Source: JBBQZL01 sp038207745
GTDB lineage: Bacteria > Actinomycetota > Thermoleophilia > Solirubrobacterales > 70-9
Direction: 5' to 3'
Length of the DNA: 12,953 nucleotides
NCBI GenBank assembly: GCA_038207745.1
Contig: JBBQZL010000060.1
Location: forward strand, 1-12,953
The notes below the pieces were generated by a model that ran no database searches, was not told the DNA's origin, and was given only the letters and a program-made list of their open reading frames with translations. Of the stretch, positions 6,507 through 12,349 are shown piece by piece; position 1 is the first letter of the stretch; every line of letters starts with the position of its first letter. The position numbers and the translations under genes were made by a program.

Positions 6507-7796
6507 TCAGCCGGTGAAGCCGGCGATCGGAGCCGCCCGCTGGCAGAGGCCGAAGTTCCGGACCGATGCCCGGCGCCGGCCATTGGTATCGACGGCCACG
6601 ACGCGGATCCTGTTGTGACCCGGGTTGAGACCATGGACGTTGACCCAGAGCCAGAAATGCCTCTTGGCGCTGTGGCCAATCAGGTTGCCATTGACATAGA
6701 CCCTTGCGATTCGCAGGGGGGTCGTGCCGCGGATCGTGATCCTGGCCCTGAAACCATGGAACCTGCAGGCGGGATGGCCGCTGCCGCCGTGGACCTGGGT
6801 GATGTGCACCCTCGGGGGGGTGCCGCCGCCGCCGGCGTTGCCGCCGCCGGCGTTGCCGCCCCCGCCGCCGTGTGGCGGTACCGGTGACGGCACCGGCGGG
6901 GACGGCGGTGGCGGTACCGGTGACGGCACCGGCGGGGGCGGCGGTGCCGGCACCGGTGGCGGTACCGGTGGCGGTACCGGTGACGGCACCGGCGGTGGCA
7001 GTGGTGTACCGCCGCCGCCAGCGGCCGAGCAATTGGCCCGGGTCACGGTGTCGTTGATCAGCGTCACGGCGCCGTTTCTGGCGAGAAGCCTGCCGTCCAC
7101 ATTGACTCCGTTCTCAAGTGAAATCGACGTCAGCGCCAGGATGTTGCCGACGAAGTTGGAGGTCGTGCCCAGCGTTGCCGAGGAGCCGACCTTCCAGTAG
7201 ACGTTGCACGACTGAGCGCCGTTGACCATCCTCACCCGGGAGGCCGGGGCGCCGATCAGGGTGCTTGCCGTCTGGAAGACGAAGACAGCATTCGGGTCGC
7301 CCTGTGCGTTGAGGGTGACCGTCCCGGTGATCCCGAAGGTTCCCGAGTCGGAGTTGTAGACGCCTGGCACGAGTGTCTGGCCACCGAGCTCTGTGGCCAG
7401 AGTGTTGACCGGCCCCTGTCCTGCCGCGTCGTTGTACGCGGTGGTGAGGTCATCCTGGGCCTGCGCGGCCGAGGCGTCGCCCTGGTGCGTTGCTCCGTTG
7501 ACCGTGCCGTTCGGCGCTCCCCCGAAGCCGGTTACCGCCGGCGTCGGAGAACTACCAAGATCTCCGTTGATCACGCTCGGGCCGGTGTTGGTGACTCCGG
7601 AGCCGGCGAGAACCGCGTAGCTGTTCGCTGTCCCGAGGCCAACGGCCGTGGCAGCCGCCTTGGAACTGGTTGCGACCGCAAACATGAGGACCACCGCCAA
7701 GGCGGAGCCCGCGAGTGCGAGGGCACGCAAGCGCTGCGGCGCCCACAGCGAATTGGATCGATGCGATCGGTGATCGGTGACGCTTCTGCTTCTCAA
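6507..7796 (-). CDS. DUF3494 ice-binding-like exported protein with Pro-rich linker
   Basis: About 429 aa. The TTG at 7796 is chosen because AGGAG lies 5 nt upstream; a start at 7823 is possible. A long basic N-region precedes a hydrophobic signal segment (~25-45). Residues ~53-256 match the DUF3494 ice-binding-like fold: ANSYAVLAGSGVTNTGPSVI, then NGDLGSSP, AYNDAAGQ, LVPGVYNSDSGTF, DPNAVFVFQTASTL and 'NFVGNILALTSISL'. A PPVPSPVPPP-type linker and Gly-rich stretch (~263-328) lead to a C-terminal Ig-like beta domain with Cys344 and Cys418 placed to bridge. Known family members bind ice or act as surface adhesins; the host here need not be cold-living, and many soil actinobacteria carry such genes. 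The linker suggests a cell-wall-spanning stalk. It lies downstream of the winged-helix regulator on the same strand. Confidence 0.88.
   Translation of the reverse strand: MRSRSVTDHRSHRSNSLWAPQRLRALALAGSALAVVLMFAVATSSKAAATAVGLGTANSYAVLAGSGVTNTGPSVINGDLGSSPTPAVTGFGGAPNGTVNGATHQGDASAAQAQDDLTTAYNDAAGQGPVNTLATELGGQTLVPGVYNSDSGTFGITGTVTLNAQGDPNAVFVFQTASTLIGAPASRVRMVNGAQSCNVYWKVGSSATLGTTSNFVGNILALTSISLENGVNVDGRLLARNGAVTLINDTVTRANCSAAGGGGTPLPPPVPSPVPPPVPPPVPAPPPPPVPSPVPPPPSPPVPSPVPPHGGGGGNAGGGNAGGGGTPPRVHITQVHGGSGHPACRFHGFRARITIRGTTPLRIARVYVNGNLIGHSAKRHFWLWVNVHGLNPGHNRIRVVAVDTNGRRRASVRNFGLCQRAAPIAGFTG
6830..7015. repeat. Low-complexity tandem repeat coding the Pro-rich stalk
   Basis: Imperfect repeats of a GGTACCGGTGACGGCACCGG unit begin at 6877, 6913 and 6973, with a shorter variant at 6961. 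On the minus strand they code PVPSPVPPP repeats. The neighbouring GCCGCCGCCGGCGTT repeats code the Gly/Asn/Ala stretch. Such tracts change length by slippage, so stalk length may differ between strains and may be misassembled. Confidence 0.7.
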
Positions 7797-7944
7797 GACC
7801 ACTCCTAGCGTGGGGAATGACAAGGGAAATGGGTGTTCCTCGCCCCTGTCGACCGCTTCTCCCTAAACATGAATCACTTTTCTAGATAATTAGACGAATG
7901 TTGATGATGGCCCTGGCCCGGACGCAGGCGTTCTCGGCCCTGAG

Positions 7945-8283
7945 CTATCCGTTCGAGTCGCTGCCGTCCCCGACCAGGAGAGCGAGCAGTTCGCCGACCT
8001 CTCGCTCTTCGACGAGCGGATGGCGAAGGGAGAGGTGCGACACCACCTGATACCTGTTGCGCCGCCCGTCGCGACTGCGCAACAGGTATCCCTCTGCAAC
8101 GAGCTCGGAGACGATTCTGTGGGAGGCCCGCTCGGTTATGCCCACCCGGCTGGCGATGTCGCGAAGCCGGATGCCGGGGTCGAGCGACACACATGTGAGG
8201 ACGTGGGCATGATTGGTGAGAAAGCCCCACCTCGGCGTCGACGACAGGTCTCTTTCCTTCTCCTCCTGAGAACTGGAATTCAT
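7945..8283 (-). CDS. Small winged-helix (MarR-like) transcriptional regulator
   Basis: 112 aa, one domain. TPRWGFLTNHAHVLTCVSLD opens the fold; RLRDIASRVGITERASHRIV (39-58) is the helix-turn-helix with recognition helix around 49-63; GYLLRSRDGRRNRYQV (65-80) is the wing; RHPLVEEREVGELLALL (87-103) is the usual C-terminal helix. This short wHTH group is frequent in Thermoleophilia and other actinobacteria and has no ligand pocket visible, so what it senses is unknown. It is between the L,D-transpeptidase and the ice-binding-like gene on the same strand and may regulate either. The ATG at 8283 has no clear ribosome site; a strong AGGAGG-like run lies inside codons 6-8, so a later non-ATG start near residue 13 cannot be excluded. 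Confidence 0.85.
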   Translation of the reverse strand: MNSSSQEEKERDLSSTPRWGFLTNHAHVLTCVSLDPGIRLRDIASRVGITERASHRIVSELVAEGYLLRSRDGRRNRYQVVSHLSLRHPLVEEREVGELLALLVGDGSDSNG

Positions 8284-8319
8284 GAATCGAGACTACTTTC
8301 CGCCGCGGTCAACCCCGGG

Positions 8320-8354
8320 CGGTGAGATGCCCGCCCATCGGTGGGGCCTCACCG
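8320..8354 (-). terminator. Hairpin over the L,D-transpeptidase stop codon
   Basis: CGGTGAG (8320-8326) and CTCACCG (8348-8354) pair perfectly. Inside, CCCA (8334-8337) and TGGG (8342-8345) form a second small stem around a 4-nt loop. The TGA stop of the transpeptidase (8349-8351) is within the outer stem. No U-tract follows; it separates the transpeptidase from the regulator 65 nt downstream and may reduce read-through. Confidence 0.4.
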
Positions 8355-9086
8355 GGTGATGTCGACGACCACCCCGGGCGGTATCCGGCGCGCCATCCAG
8401 CGAATATGGCTGTTGCTCAAGCGCACGCAGCCGTGGGAGGCCGCGGTCCCCATGGTGCCCCCGAGGTTAGCGATTCCGTGGATGGCGATCTGGCCGGGTC
8501 CACCCTCGAATTCCTGCAGGACATTGGAGCGGGCGCTGGTCGCCAGTGCGAACGGCCCCCCAGGCGCGCCGGCAGGCATTCGCACGCCCTCTTCGACGAA
8601 GAACCGCCCGTGGGGCGTCGGCGTCGACGGCTTGCCGACGATCGCCGCGAAGGTGCGCACGTGGCGGCCGTGGCGATAGACGAGGACCCGGCGGCTCGCC
8701 GTCCTGACCACGATGTGCCAGTCGGTGCTCCTCGCCAGGGTCGCGTGCTTGACGATCCAGCCCTTGGCCCCGTTCGGACGCCCGGGAAGCATCACCCTAA
8801 GCCAGCGAACGCCGTCGGGAGTCCTGACGCGGCCGATCACGGGAAGAACGGTCTGGCTGCCGGTAATCGGCCGGCGGGCAGAAATGACGCCCTTTCTGGC
8901 CGGGTGGGTCTGGACCGTCGAATAGACCCTGTGCGACTTGAAGAGCATGACGAGACCCTGGGTCGGCTTCACCACTGGATGTGGTCGGGCAGCCGCAGCC
9001 GGCGCGGAGGAGGCGAGGGCCATGGCAGCCGCGGCCAGCATCGCTCCGATTAGGCCCAACAGGTTCGGATATCGCCGACTCCACAT
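8349..9086 (-). CDS. L,D-transpeptidase (YkuD domain), exported
   Basis: A 245-aa enzyme that would cross-link or modify peptidoglycan outside the membrane by forming 3-3 links between diaminopimelate residues. Residues 1-33 are a signal peptide (MWSRRYPNLL, then Ala-rich core, 'APAAAA'). Residues ~40-118 form a small SH3-like or linker region (PTQGLVMLFKS, WLRVMLPGRPNG, GWIV). The YkuD domain starts near 121 (DWHIVVRTASRRVLVY) and contains VGKPSTPTPHGRFFV and the catalytic stretch IAIHGIANLGGTMG then SHGCVRLSN: His203, Ser217, His218, Gly219, nucleophile Cys220 and Arg222. All key residues are present. The ATG has AAGAGG 7 nt upstream, held in a hairpin loop. First of three minus-strand genes, followed by a regulator. 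Confidence 0.93.
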   Translation of the reverse strand: MWSRRYPNLLGLIGAMLAAAAMALASSAPAAAARPHPVVKPTQGLVMLFKSHRVYSTVQTHPARKGVISARRPITGSQTVLPVIGRVRTPDGVRWLRVMLPGRPNGAKGWIVKHATLARSTDWHIVVRTASRRVLVYRHGRHVRTFAAIVGKPSTPTPHGRFFVEEGVRMPAGAPGGPFALATSARSNVLQEFEGGPGQIAIHGIANLGGTMGTAASHGCVRLSNSHIRWMARRIPPGVVVDITR

Positions 9087-9087
9087 T

Positions 9088-9105
9088 CAATGACCTCTTT
9101 CATTG
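9088..9105 (-). promoter_or_regulatory. Hairpin presenting the Shine-Dalgarno in its loop
   Basis: On the minus strand CAATGA-AAGAGG-TCATTG precedes the transpeptidase ATG by one base. The perfect 6-bp stem leaves the ribosome-binding AAGAGG as the exact 6-nt loop. It could control translation or be chance; the stem is AT-containing and of modest strength. Confidence 0.35.
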
Positions 9106-9289
9106 GCTCGATTCCGGGTCCCCGGGTCGTCGAGCAGATCCCCAGAACCGGGGGCAGAAGCCAGGTGTCGGTCCAGCCAGTTCGGCAGGGGGCGGCAGAC
9201 GGCGACCGTGAGTGGTGTATCGGCCGAGGGCGTGCCCAACGTTAGCCGCGCGCCCAGCGCGCACACGTCCGCGCTCGTATCCTCGTCGC
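9106..9289. other. Intergenic, nothing recognised
   Basis: Between the divergent transpeptidase and the small plus-strand ORF. TATCCT at 9279-9284 could be a -10 box for a leaderless ATG at 9290. I see no -35 box, repeat or RNA gene. Confidence 0.3.
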
Positions 9290-9472
9290 ATGAGCGACCG
9301 GAGCCAAGCCGTCGGCGCCCATCTTGCTCCCGAGCATCCGCCGGCCGATGCCGAGGACCTCGGCGCCGACCCTCTCCGGATCGAAGGCGGCTATCGCCGT
9401 AGCGGCCACGACGCGGCCGTAAAGGCCTCCGGCCCCCCCGCCAACGGCTCCATCACCTCTCGCGCCGATTGA
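9290..9472 (+). CDS. Possible small hypothetical protein (60 aa)
   Basis: An ATG frame of 60 codons with mostly G or C at third positions, reading MSDRSQAVGAHLAPEHPPAD and later IEGGYRRSGHDAAVKASGP. A TATCCT-like -10 box lies a few bases before the ATG, as in leaderless actinobacterial genes. No domain, signal or membrane segment is visible and I recognise no family. The opposite strand is also open here (minus, 9508-9242) and reads YGRVVAATAIAAFDPERVG, which looks no less protein-like, so strand choice is uncertain. It is 25 nt from the next ORF, which could make a two-gene unit. Confidence 0.25.
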   Translation: MSDRSQAVGAHLAPEHPPADAEDLGADPLRIEGGYRRSGHDAAVKASGPPANGSITSRAD

Positions 9473-9497
9473 GTCCGAGTGAGTCCGACCCGATGAG

Positions 9498-9863
9498 ATG
9501 AACGCCAATCAGCCTCGCCGCCGAAACGTCGAAGGTCCCTATTTGGACCTCGGTCTACCCGAGCGCTTCGCGCTGGCGTTCCAGACCGACGATGGCAGCT
9601 GGATGACGGAGGCGATCGGCTTCGCCCGACAGTTCGACCGCCTGGAGGACGGCAGCTACATTTACTCGGGCGGCGGCTCAACCCTGTGGCCTCGCTTCAT
9701 CGAGCACCACACCGACCACTTCATCCACGTCGATGGTGGAGGTGATCCCTTCACGTACCGGATCCTGCCGCCGTCGGGCGTGAATGGCTGGCAACCGCAT
9801 GCCCCCGGAGGCCACGGAATCGGGTTCCCGTGGATTCCTCGATATTCGCGAAGGGTTGAATAG
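9498..9863 (+). CDS. Hypothetical protein (121 aa), family unknown
   Basis: An ATG frame with coding-like composition, rich in aromatic residues, Gly and His: GPYLDLGLPERFALAFQTDD, SYIYSGGGSTLWPRFIEHHT, FIHVDGGGDPFTYRILPPSG. No signal peptide, membrane helix or known catalytic motif is visible. Its many short beta-prone stretches and Gly turns suggest a small soluble beta-rich protein. No clear ribosome site precedes the ATG (GATGAG only), and a direct repeat of TGAGTCCGA lies just upstream (9473-9489). A possible hairpin terminator follows at 9886-9901. I do not recognise the family; the frame could also be the remnant of a larger gene. Confidence 0.5.
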   Translation: MNANQPRRRNVEGPYLDLGLPERFALAFQTDDGSWMTEAIGFARQFDRLEDGSYIYSGGGSTLWPRFIEHHTDHFIHVDGGGDPFTYRILPPSGVNGWQPHAPGGHGIGFPWIPRYSRRVE

Positions 9864-9885
9864 CTGAGGAGGGGTCGAGAGGGCG

Positions 9886-9901
9886 GGAAGGCTTTCCTTC
9901 C
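9886..9901 (+). terminator. Short hairpin after the 121-aa ORF
   Basis: GGAAGG (9886-9891) and CCTTCC (9896-9901) pair perfectly around CTTT, 23 nt after the stop. No T-tract follows, so it is a weak candidate. Confidence 0.3.
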
Positions 9902-9936
9902 TGCTGCCAACAGAGGGCCTGCGGCGGGCTCACTCG

Positions 9937-10176
9937 CCAGCACGAAAGGACGCCCCAAACGATGACGATGACCGTCTTGCCGACGGCGAGGCGCTTGACC
10001 TCGATCGAGTTGACCTCGCTGATGGGGACCGAGCCCACGAGGTCCTTGACCTTCATGCCGATCCCAGCCAGTACCCTGACCTTTAGCGCTATGCCCAACG
10101 GGTTCTCGAGACTTGCGGTGGGCCGCACACCAGGCAACGGCCCTAGGGGCTGATCGGCGAGGCTAAATACTCGAGT
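9937..10176 (-). pseudogene. Relic of a small PH-like domain protein
   Basis: Within a longer minus-strand frame, RVFSLADQPLGPLP is followed by GMKVKDLVGSVPISEVNSIE and VKRLAVGKTVIVIV. The pattern 'vFaLTd..lLvf', then 'GSVPISEV.SIEVKR...GKTV.V', is that of the small bacterial PH-like proteins common in Thermoleophilia and related actinobacteria. The continuation that normally follows ('..f.DGs...le') is replaced by unrelated Trp/Cys-rich sequence, and the region before RVFS is repeat DNA (copy B). It therefore seems to be cut at both ends. Similarity is from memory of the family, so moderate confidence. Confidence 0.45.
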
Positions 10177-10243
10177 GCCAGAGAGGTTCCCGCGAATCGA
10201 GAAAGTGCTCACGTCGAGTTGACCCTGACCCCGCAGTGCTGTC

Positions 10244-10343
10244 CAGGGACGCGTCCCTCGGCGTCCCCGGGACGGAGGGACGGATAGGGACGACACCTTG
10301 AGGATTCCGCGCTGTGAGCGGGTCACCTTGAAACGAATACCGG
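10244..10343. repeat. Palindrome-rich repeat, copy B (REP-like)
   Basis: Second copy of the element at 77-182, same orientation. The palindrome AGGGACGCGTCCCT (10245-10258) is unchanged. The next hairpin is CGTCC-CCG-GGACG (about 10262-10274), different bases from copy A but the same layout. GGATAGGGACGA, a CCGCG/GTGAG segment and AATACCGG follow as in copy A. Its end at 10343 abuts the recombinase-like tail at 10344. Confidence 0.6.
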
Positions 10344-10397
10344 GCCCGATTCGTCTCTCGCTACCACCCGCGAATCGTCGAGCGCATCAGGGCATAA
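10344..10397 (+). pseudogene. Last 17 codons of a serine-recombinase-like gene (copy 3)
   Basis: Reads ARFVSRYHPRIVERIRA then TAA. Over the first 41 nt it differs from copy 2 (5016 onward) at only four positions by eye. Nothing of the preceding protein remains; the repeat copy B is joined directly in front. Too short for function. Confidence 0.5.
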
Positions 10398-10434
10398 CCC
10401 TTCGCAGCTGAGTAGCTGAGGGGGAGCAAAGAAA

Positions 10435-10459
10435 GAGCCCGGGTGTACGGCCCGGGCTC
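10435..10459 (-). terminator. Rho-independent terminator of the CsbD-like gene
   Basis: GAGCCCGGG (10435-10443) and CCCGGGCTC (10451-10459) form a perfect 9-bp GC-rich stem with a 7-nt loop. On the minus strand it is followed by TTTCTTTGC, a U-rich run, and lies 44 nt past the stop at 10503. The best terminator in the window. Confidence 0.8.
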
Positions 10460-10502
10460 CTCCTCGTCGACTCGACCCTGCTGGCTGGATGCCAGCTGAG
10501 GT

Positions 10503-10694
10503 TCATTTCCGGTCGGCCTTGTCCTTCAGGTCCTCAAGCACGTCCTCCGCCTTGTCGACGGCTGAGTCGAGCTTGCCCTTGAGCTTGCCCTTGTCCTCTT
10601 GGCGCTCCCCTTCGCGCTTGATCTCCTCGTCGCCGGTGACGGCGCCGACGGCCTGCTTCCCGCGGCCGCTGATCTTGTCGGTCTTCTCGCCCAT
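10503..10694 (-). CDS. CsbD-like general stress protein
   Basis: 63 aa, reading MGEKTDKISGRGKQAVGAVT then GDEEIKREGERQEDKGKLKG and ending in a charged helix. This is the whole length of the CsbD-like family (about 60-70 residues): highly charged, no Cys, KISGRGKQAVGAVTGD near the start and a K/E/D-rich helical remainder. The family was first linked to sigma-B-type general stress control in Bacillus; molecular role unknown. AGGAGG lies 7 nt before the ATG, the best ribosome site seen in the window. A possible -35 TTGACC (complement of 10776-10781) lies upstream, but the matching -10 (GGTACC) is poor, so an alternative sigma factor may be used. Ends at a strong terminator. Confidence 0.93.
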   Translation of the reverse strand: MGEKTDKISGRGKQAVGAVTGDEEIKREGERQEDKGKLKGKLDSAVDKAEDVLEDLKDKADRK

Positions 10695-10824
10695 GGTGGG
10701 GCCTCCTCAGGTTGTAGTGGATTGTGGCCGAGACCCGTCGGCCTTGCGACGAGGTACCGAGCCAAAGATGCAGAAGGTCAAAGCGAATCTCGGTGAACGT
10801 TGGGGAGACCTTCGCCGCGAGCCA

Positions 10825-10974
10825 TCACCCTCGCCGTCCGTAGTAGCGGCCTCGTCCCATAACCGCGAAGAGTACGAGGATGATGACGAGCACCCACAAC
10901 AGCGGACTCACGGCGACGCTTCCCACCAACGCCAAAACGATGAGAATGACAAGCAGAATGACGATCAGATCCAT
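10825..10974 (-). CDS. Small two-helix hydrophobic membrane protein (49 aa)
   Basis: Begins MDLIVILLVILIVLALVGSV, then SPLLWVLVIILVLFAVMGRG and ends RYYGRRG. Two membrane helices are joined by a short Ala-Val-Ser-Pro turn, with an Arg-rich tail expected on the cytoplasmic side. It resembles the lmo0937/DUF3309 style of tiny hydrophobic proteins often found next to CsbD and other stress genes. The minus-strand frame is open far upstream (to 11445), but that part is low-quality and the membrane protein starts naturally at the ATG at 10974; AGGG is 9 nt upstream. It is followed, 131 nt later, by the CsbD-like gene on the same strand. Confidence 0.72.
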   Translation of the reverse strand: MDLIVILLVILIVLALVGSVAVSPLLWVLVIILVLFAVMGRGRYYGRRG

Positions 10975-11217
10975 GCTTGCGACCCTATGTCCGAATCGCG
11001 GCCGCGGCATCAGTGGAAGCCACGAGGAAAGTGATCGGGAAACCCGTAGTGGCCGGCGAGACCACATCGCGCCCCAAGTCCAAGCGAATGGCTCGCCTGA
11101 CCTGTTCTCAATGCGTCTAGGGCAATTATGACCACGCCCCCGGAATCCTGCCGCTGCCCCTCGCGTGACGGGTGGCTCCGCACGGGCATATGTCCCGAGG
11201 CCACGGGAGCCATCTCC

Positions 11218-11402
11218 CTGGATTCCTTGATATTGCGAGACCCCGAGGTCGCCGTGCTGGTCGCGAAGCCACTCGTGGTCGTGCCCCCGACGTCTGTGAG
11301 CCCGAGCGAATCGAGAGGATCCTGGTTCCTCTGGACGGCTCGCCCGAGAGCGCCGAGGCTGTCTCGAGAACGATCGAGCCGGCCATTCGAACACTCGGCT
11401 GA
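11218..11402 (+). pseudogene. Universal stress protein (UspA-type) relic with frameshift
   Basis: One frame gives SLILRDPEVAVLVAKPLVVV (11218-11286), and another gives PERIERILVPLDGSPESAEA then VSRTIEPAIRTLG and a stop (11295-11402). In tandem-USP proteins the first domain ends with 'vL....VPVLlVRP' and the second begins with 'RILVPLDGSPESE.AL'; here these lie side by side but in different frames, and the second domain stops after about 30 residues instead of ~140. The ATP-binding Gly motif is absent. A broken remnant, moderate confidence for the second half and lower for the first. Confidence 0.5.
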
Positions 11403-11477
11403 GCTGAGCGCCGGGACCAATTCCTCCACCCGATCTTTCCACCAAAGCGAACGCAAATCCAAACCAAGGAGCTCGTC

Positions 11478-11552
11478 TTGACCATCGTAGGAATTCTCAT
11501 AGTCATCATCCTGATCCTGCTAGTCATCTATCTCTTCCGCCGGGTCTTCTAA
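11478..11552 (+). CDS. Tiny single-helix membrane protein (24 aa)
   Basis: TTG start, TAA stop, 24 residues beginning TIVGILIVIILILLVIYL and ending FRRVF. It is a single hydrophobic helix with a positively charged C-terminus (inside-positive). AAGGAG is 6 nt before the TTG, an almost ideal ribosome site, which is the main reason to believe the gene. Codons are not GC3-biased, but Ile/Leu/Val-rich helices limit choice. It follows the universal-stress relic and resembles the other tiny hydrophobic protein at 10825-10974 in style. Function unknown; possibly a membrane-stress or regulatory small protein. Confidence 0.55.
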   Translation: MTIVGILIVIILILLVIYLFRRVF

Positions 11553-11901
11553 GGGGCGAGCGATATGGCCTGGCAGGCAGCATCTTCCTGGTCCCAGTGG
11601 GCCCCGATGTGCGTGGATATGTCGGCGATTCGAGCACTCTCGGCGGGAAGTGTCCGAAATCGCCCGATGCAGGTTTGAACCCAGTGCTATGCGGTTTCGG
11701 GGGGCCGGCTCGGGCCGTGTGGAGATCAATGCGCCAGGAATTCGTTGAGGCGCAAAGCGGCGCGGCTGGGGAAGATCAAGCGTTGAGGAGGAGGAGACCG
11801 ACCCCCGTCAACTCGCCCACGGCGCGCTCGATCGCGTCTCGCTCGGCGTTCGCAAGGGACGGCCCCGATTTCGCGCGTCGCCCCGGATATGGCGGGCTGG
11901 C
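11553..11901. other. Non-coding stretch, nothing recognised
   Basis: 349 nt between the tiny membrane ORF and the minus-strand channel-like gene. A plus-strand frame is open (11597-11905) but has no protein-like pattern. GGTTTGAACC at 11672-11681 looks a little like a tRNA T-arm, but no tRNA fold could be built around it. No repeat shared with the rest of the window. Confidence 0.5.
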
Positions 11902-12294
11902 TTAGCCCTTGCCATCCAGCTCGCTACCCCGCTTCTGAATGAACGCGCCAAAGGCGCCGGCAAGAGCGGCGATCACCGTGATCGCATAGGCCTCCATGAA
12001 GACGTCGAGCACCCGTCCCCCGAAGGAAATCGGGTCCTTGATCGAGGAGGAGACGGTGAGGAGCTGGGTGCTGGTCCAAAAGAGGGCGCTGCCGAACGTC
12101 TCGATCTCCGTCTGGGCGGCGTGGCGCTCGAAGAGGTAGGCGAGGACGGCGCAGATCAGATCGACGCCGATGGTCGCGATCGCGATCGCAACCAAGTGAT
12201 CGCGGAAGCGGCGATGGGTTGGCGTCTCGGCCCGGAAGACGGCGTAGGCCTCGCGGCCGGCGTTACGTAGCACCCGCATCGCCGAAAGTCTCAT
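11902..12294 (-). CDS. Two-helix pore (ion-channel-like) membrane protein
   Basis: 130 aa. Basic N-terminus (1-33), first membrane helix ~34-56 (HLVAIAIATIGVDLICAVLA), re-entrant pore helix ~66-79 (FGSALFWTSTQLL), filter position T80-V81-S82-S83-S84, second membrane helix ~95-119 (RVLDVFMEAYAITVIAALAG) and a short Lys/Arg/Asp tail. This is the layout of the Ion_trans_2 / two-TM potassium channel fold, but the usual TVGYG filter is replaced by TVSSS, so potassium selectivity is unlikely or altered. It forms a tandem pair with the UspA-like gene 55 nt upstream on the same strand. The start is uncertain: ATG 12294 or ATG 12279, neither with a clear ribosome site. Similar proteins are seen in Thermoleophilia, function unproven. 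Confidence 0.78.
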   Translation of the reverse strand: MRLSAMRVLRNAGREAYAVFRAETPTHRRFRDHLVAIAIATIGVDLICAVLAYLFERHAAQTEIETFGSALFWTSTQLLTVSSSIKDPISFGGRVLDVFMEAYAITVIAALAGAFGAFIQKRGSELDGKG

Positions 12295-12349
12295 CGGCGA
12301 GGCGGACGATCATCGCCAACTCGGTCGAACCGAGAACTTGTTCGGTGAG

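Noticed and set aside
6877..7010. Possible CRISPR array
   Set aside because: Repeats are in-frame coding repeats of variable spacing with no unique spacers; no cas genes in the window.
6615..7200. Plus-strand Gly/Ala/Pro-rich frames opposite the ice-binding-like gene
   Set aside because: They come from the low-complexity stalk repeats read on the wrong strand.
8322..9053. Plus-strand 243-codon frame opposite the L,D-transpeptidase
   Set aside because: Asp/Arg/Gly-rich mirror frame; all YkuD catalytic residues are on the minus strand.
9829..11240. Short match between 9831-9848 and 11219-11236 (GATTCC.TGATATT-like)
   Set aside because: Under 20 nt and not extended on either side; probably chance or a trace too weak to interpret.
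10975..11445. Long minus-strand upstream extension of the 49-aa membrane protein
   Set aside because: Arg/Ser/Gly-rich sequence without ribosome site at its start; the hydrophobic protein begins at its own ATG.
11660..11695. tRNA-like T-arm (GGTTTGAACC)
   Set aside because: The 5-bp T-stem does not pair and no acceptor, D-arm or anticodon arm can be built around it.
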